In this document: piece by piece, positions 3,797-6,491 of the stretch
How the letters are laid out: each line of letters opens with the position of its first letter
Numbering within the stretch: the stretch's first letter is position 1
From: Planctomycetaceae bacterium UBA6163
GTDB lineage: Bacteria > Planctomycetota > Planctomycetia > Pirellulales > Pirellulaceae
Direction: 5' to 3'
Assembly: GCA_002428205.1 (NCBI GenBank)
Contig: DIUH01000194.1
Span: 1-6,491 of the forward strand
Length of the DNA: 6,491 bases
Translations under genes and position numbers: made by a program
Notes under the pieces: model-generated
The model's input: the letters and a program-made list of their open reading frames with translations, nothing else
What the model was told of the DNA's origin: nothing
The model's database searches: none

Positions 3797-6491
3797 ATGC
3801 CCTTGGACATTGCCGGTTCGACTTGTCGCAGCAAACGCCGCAGTAAGCGACTGCGTCGTGCTGTGCTGGGTTGTTGCGTCGGTTTACTGGTCGCCGTGGT
3901 GATGCGCAACTGGATTGCCCGACAGGCAATTGAACGTTTGGGTAGCCACTGGCTGGGAGCCCCCATCACGCTTCAGTGGGTCGATGTCGGTCTGCCTTGG
4001 ATCAGGATCGAGGGGTTGCGGATTGCCGAGCAAGGCGATTGTGACGAAACTTTGCTGACGGTCCAGCGGATCGCCATCACGGCGTCGCTTGGGCAGGGTT
4101 GGCGTGAGGGCGTTTGGTTGCGAGCCGTTCGAATCGATCAGCCGACGCTTCGATTGCGGTTGAGGCAAGATGGTGGCCTGATCAGCCGGTTGCCGCCTTT
4201 GCCTGGTACGAATTCGACGCCGCGAGATCGCCCGTTTCCTTTGGCACTGCTGAATCTTCACGGTGGACGCCTGGTGGTCGAGCAGGCTGGCACGGTGGAC
4301 GAAGTGGCCAGCGGACTGGAGCTGCAGCTTGTCGGCGGCCGCGAGATCGCCCTCCAGGCCAAACTGGCACAAGTGCTCGGCGGCCAGTTGCGTTTGCAGG
4401 CCAAACTCTCTGCGGATGATCCCGATCCGATGGCCAAGATCGATTGGAAAGTCGCTGGTGTCCAGCTCGGGCGTCTGCGACAGCCGTTGGGTTTAGAAAC
4501 GTTGCAGGGCGAGTTTGACCTGCGCGGCTCAGCCGCCGTTCGGCTGCCGCAGCTTGCGGACATCGAGGCTTGGCAAGCGTTTGCAGACGTCGAGCTGCGC
4601 CAGTGCGCCAGTGACGGTTGGCAACTCGCCGATACGACGGCGAGTTTCCGAGTTGCCAACGGGGCTGTGCGGTTTTCGCTCCCTGTCGATATCGAGTCGG
4701 CTTCACGGGAAATCGCCGGCCGCGCCGAACTGGACGCCGTCGTTGGACTTCAAGAAGGCCGCGACCTACTGGTCCGCATCACTTCCCGCCTCCAGCTGCA
4801 GCACCAGATTTCGTCTGGCTCGGAAGGCTCCCCGGGGCATACCGGTGGCACGTTTTCATTGCGGCTGGATGCCAAGGCGCCGCGCGAGTCGATCCTGAGT
4901 GCCGAGTCGTGGAATGCCAACTGGATACTCAATGGCCACCACTTGCGGATCGCTAACGAACAGTTCGACGATTTCCAGTGCCCTGGCCGGGTGACGCAAG
5001 GGCGACTGGAGATCCCGGAGTTTGCGATCGCGTGGCGCGACGTGTCCTGCCGGATTGGTGCCAGTGGCCAGTTCAACCCGGTCGCGAATCTCGGCTGCTA
5101 TTTTCGCGTCGAGACCCTCAATTTGGCCGACGTCGCCAAGCTGGCTGAACACTATTCGCAGTCGCCGCTTCCGTTGGATGGCCAAGCCGAGTTGAAAGGG
5201 CACGTTCGGCTGGGCGTTACCGGCGACTGGACGGCCCACGGCGATGTGCAACTGCGCCGCACGCGGTATCAAGCTCGACCACTGGGTGACGCGTCGCTGA
5301 ATTGGCAGGCCAGCCGTGAAGGGGTCAAACTGACCAGTGAGTCTGTTGATTTCTTAGGCGGTTCGTACGAGCTCGCTGCCCAGTTGCAGGAGCTCGACTG
5401 GACGCGAGCGACCGTCACCGCGCAGGCTGAAAACATTCAATTAAAGCGGCTTGTCGAAGTGGCTGGCCTGAACGTCGCCGCGAGCGGAACGCTGGCGGGC
5501 CAAGTCCGATTGAGTTCACTGGGCGACTGGTCCACCCTGTCCGCCGTCGGCCAAATGCAGGGCGAAAAGCTTCGAATCGCCGGCCTACCCGTCACACTAG
5601 GCCACAACGAATTGCTAGTCCGCGATGGCAAGCTGGTGGCCCAAGTGGTCGGTGAATGCTGTGAGGGCAAGGCGCAATGCGCCGCCACCGCGGTCCTCGC
5701 TGAATTGGTCGATTTTGCCAACAGTGAATCGCCACCAACGCTGGACTCGTTGCCGTTTCGGGCCACTGCAACACTGAGCGGCGTTTCGCTGGGGCGCTTG
5801 GCCGACGGCCTGTTCGCATCGCGAAATCACCAAAGGATCGGCGGCCGTCTGAGTGCCAGTTTTGTCCGGGATACGCAGTTGATCGCCGACTCGCAAATCG
5901 GCATCGGCAGCATCACCATTGAACACCTCAGCTCGGGTGCGGTGCGACTTTCCGACAGAATCCACGCCACGGTCGCGGTGCGTTCGGACCGCTTACGGCT
6001 GGAAAAACTTGACGGGCGTTTGTTCGACGGGCAATTGCAGGGGCAGGGCGAACTGGAACTGCGCCGTGGCCGTCCGCGAGGTCGCCTGAACGTTGTCGCA
6101 GACCGTGTCAACCTACGCCGCGCCAGTTCGGCCTGGCAATCGCTTGCGGCATCCGGAACGGCGAGTATCCGCGTGCAAGCAAGACTCGATGGCAACCTGA
6201 CAGGCCGGGCCGACCTCAGCGTGGATAACGCGGCGGTGTCCAACCTGCTGGTTCGCCATGCCCGTGTGCCGATCGACTGGGATTATTCGCCCCGCTCTGC
6301 GACCATGCGTTGGAACTGCCGAGGCGCAGCAATCGAACTGGGCGACGGTAAAGCCTTGCTCACCAGCCGCGGTGATTTCGCGGGCGGTCTGTCGACGGCA
6401 ACGTTGATTCGCCTGAACCGTATCGATACCGCAAAGTTATTGCAAACCAGTTCGCTGGGGCTGGGTGTGATCGATGGCCAAGTCACGATCA
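3797..6491 (+). CDS. AsmA/TamB-like membrane-anchored envelope protein, 3' end outside the window
   Basis: The frame is open from the ATG for 898 codons without a stop and leaves the window, so the full protein is larger. A basic N-terminus (RSKRRSKRLRR, 11-21) leads into one membrane anchor (about 22-40). Then comes the typical AsmA-like start, in which the chain leaves the membrane and forms beta strands (ITLQWVDVGLPWIRIEGLRI). The rest is long alternating-hydrophobicity beta sequence with recurring modules. Examples are GHVRLGVTGDW near 465, a FLGGSYELAAQL-type strand pair near 520, GTLAGQVRLSSLGDW near 565, and an AsmA C-terminal-like motif LDGRLFDGQLQGQGELEL near 739. Known AsmA/TamB-family proteins span the periplasm as grooved beta structures and take part in outer-membrane lipid transport and assembly. 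The same role here is inference. Upstream in-frame codons back to the stop at 3725 hold no ATG or GTG. The ribosome binding site is weak. The gene stands alone, with no visible operon partner. Confidence 0.85.
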   Translation, partial: MPLDIAGSTCRSKRRSKRLRRAVLGCCVGLLVAVVMRNWIARQAIERLGSHWLGAPITLQWVDVGLPWIRIEGLRIAEQGDCDETLLTVQRIAITASLGQGWREGVWLRAVRIDQPTLRLRLRQDGGLISRLPPLPGTNSTPRDRPFPLALLNLHGGRLVVEQAGTVDEVASGLELQLVGGREIALQAKLAQVLGGQLRLQAKLSADDPDPMAKIDWKVAGVQLGRLRQPLGLETLQGEFDLRGSAAVRLPQLADIEAWQAFADVELRQCASDGWQLADTTASFRVANGAVRFSLPVDIESASREIAGRAELDAVVGLQEGRDLLVRITSRLQLQHQISSGSEGSPGHTGGTFSLRLDAKAPRESILSAESWNANWILNGHHLRIANEQFDDFQCPGRVTQGRLEIPEFAIAWRDVSCRIGASGQFNPVANLGCYFRVETLNLADVAKLAEHYSQSPLPLDGQAELKGHVRLGVTGDWTAHGDVQLRRTRYQARPLGDASLNWQASREGVKLTSESVDFLGGSYELAAQLQELDWTRATVTAQAENIQLKRLVEVAGLNVAASGTLAGQVRLSSLGDWSTLSAVGQMQGEKLRIAGLPVTLGHNELLVRDGKLVAQVVGECCEGKAQCAATAVLAELVDFANSESPPTLDSLPFRATATLSGVSLGRLADGLFASRNHQRIGGRLSASFVRDTQLIADSQIGIGSITIEHLSSGAVRLSDRIHATVAVRSDRLRLEKLDGRLFDGQLQGQGELELRRGRPRGRLNVVADRVNLRRASSAWQSLAASGTASIRVQARLDGNLTGRADLSVDNAAVSNLLVRHARVPIDWDYSPRSATMRWNCRGAAIELGDGKALLTSRGDFAGGLSTATLIRLNRIDTAKLLQTSSLGLGVIDGQVTI

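Overview
The window looks like part of a planctomycete chromosome, probably Rhodopirellula or another Pirellulaceae. This is inferred from the mix of gene types: a secreted EF-hand protein with Gly-Pro-rich low complexity, a large AsmA/TamB-like envelope protein, and decayed transposase pieces with sequence styles I associate with these genomes. No rRNA, tRNA or marker gene is present to confirm it.

Layout, left to right. (1) Positions 13-70 form a long, nearly perfect inverted repeat. (2) Positions 112-795, minus strand, encode a complete secreted three-EF-hand protein (predicted calcium binding) with a GPGGPER-type heptad repeat. (3) Positions 925-1394 are a gene graveyard: a frameshifted C-terminal transposase fragment runs in frame into the N-terminal part of an HNH-type restriction endonuclease relative. 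That second part is damaged by a 14-bp tandem repeat and has lost its catalytic end. (4) Positions 1561-2313, plus strand, encode an intact 250-residue basic protein of unknown function. It has a good ribosome binding site and an imperfect hairpin in its leader. (5) Positions 2314 to about 3210 hold no gene I can defend, but contain three perfect short inverted repeats. (6) Positions 3217-3573 are a second transposase/integrase remnant, cut at both ends and of a different family from the first. (7) From 3797 to the window end runs a large open gene of at least 898 codons for a membrane-anchored AsmA/TamB-like protein. It continues past the edge.

The two outer genes look like ordinary envelope or secreted functions. 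The roughly 2.7 kb between them looks like an accessory zone worn down by successive insertions and deletions, with one intact orphan gene surviving in it. I see no operon joining these genes and no clear multi-gene system. The best leads are the orphan protein at 1561-2313, the chimeric transposase/HNH remnant, and the inverted repeat at 13-70, which may be a dispersed element.
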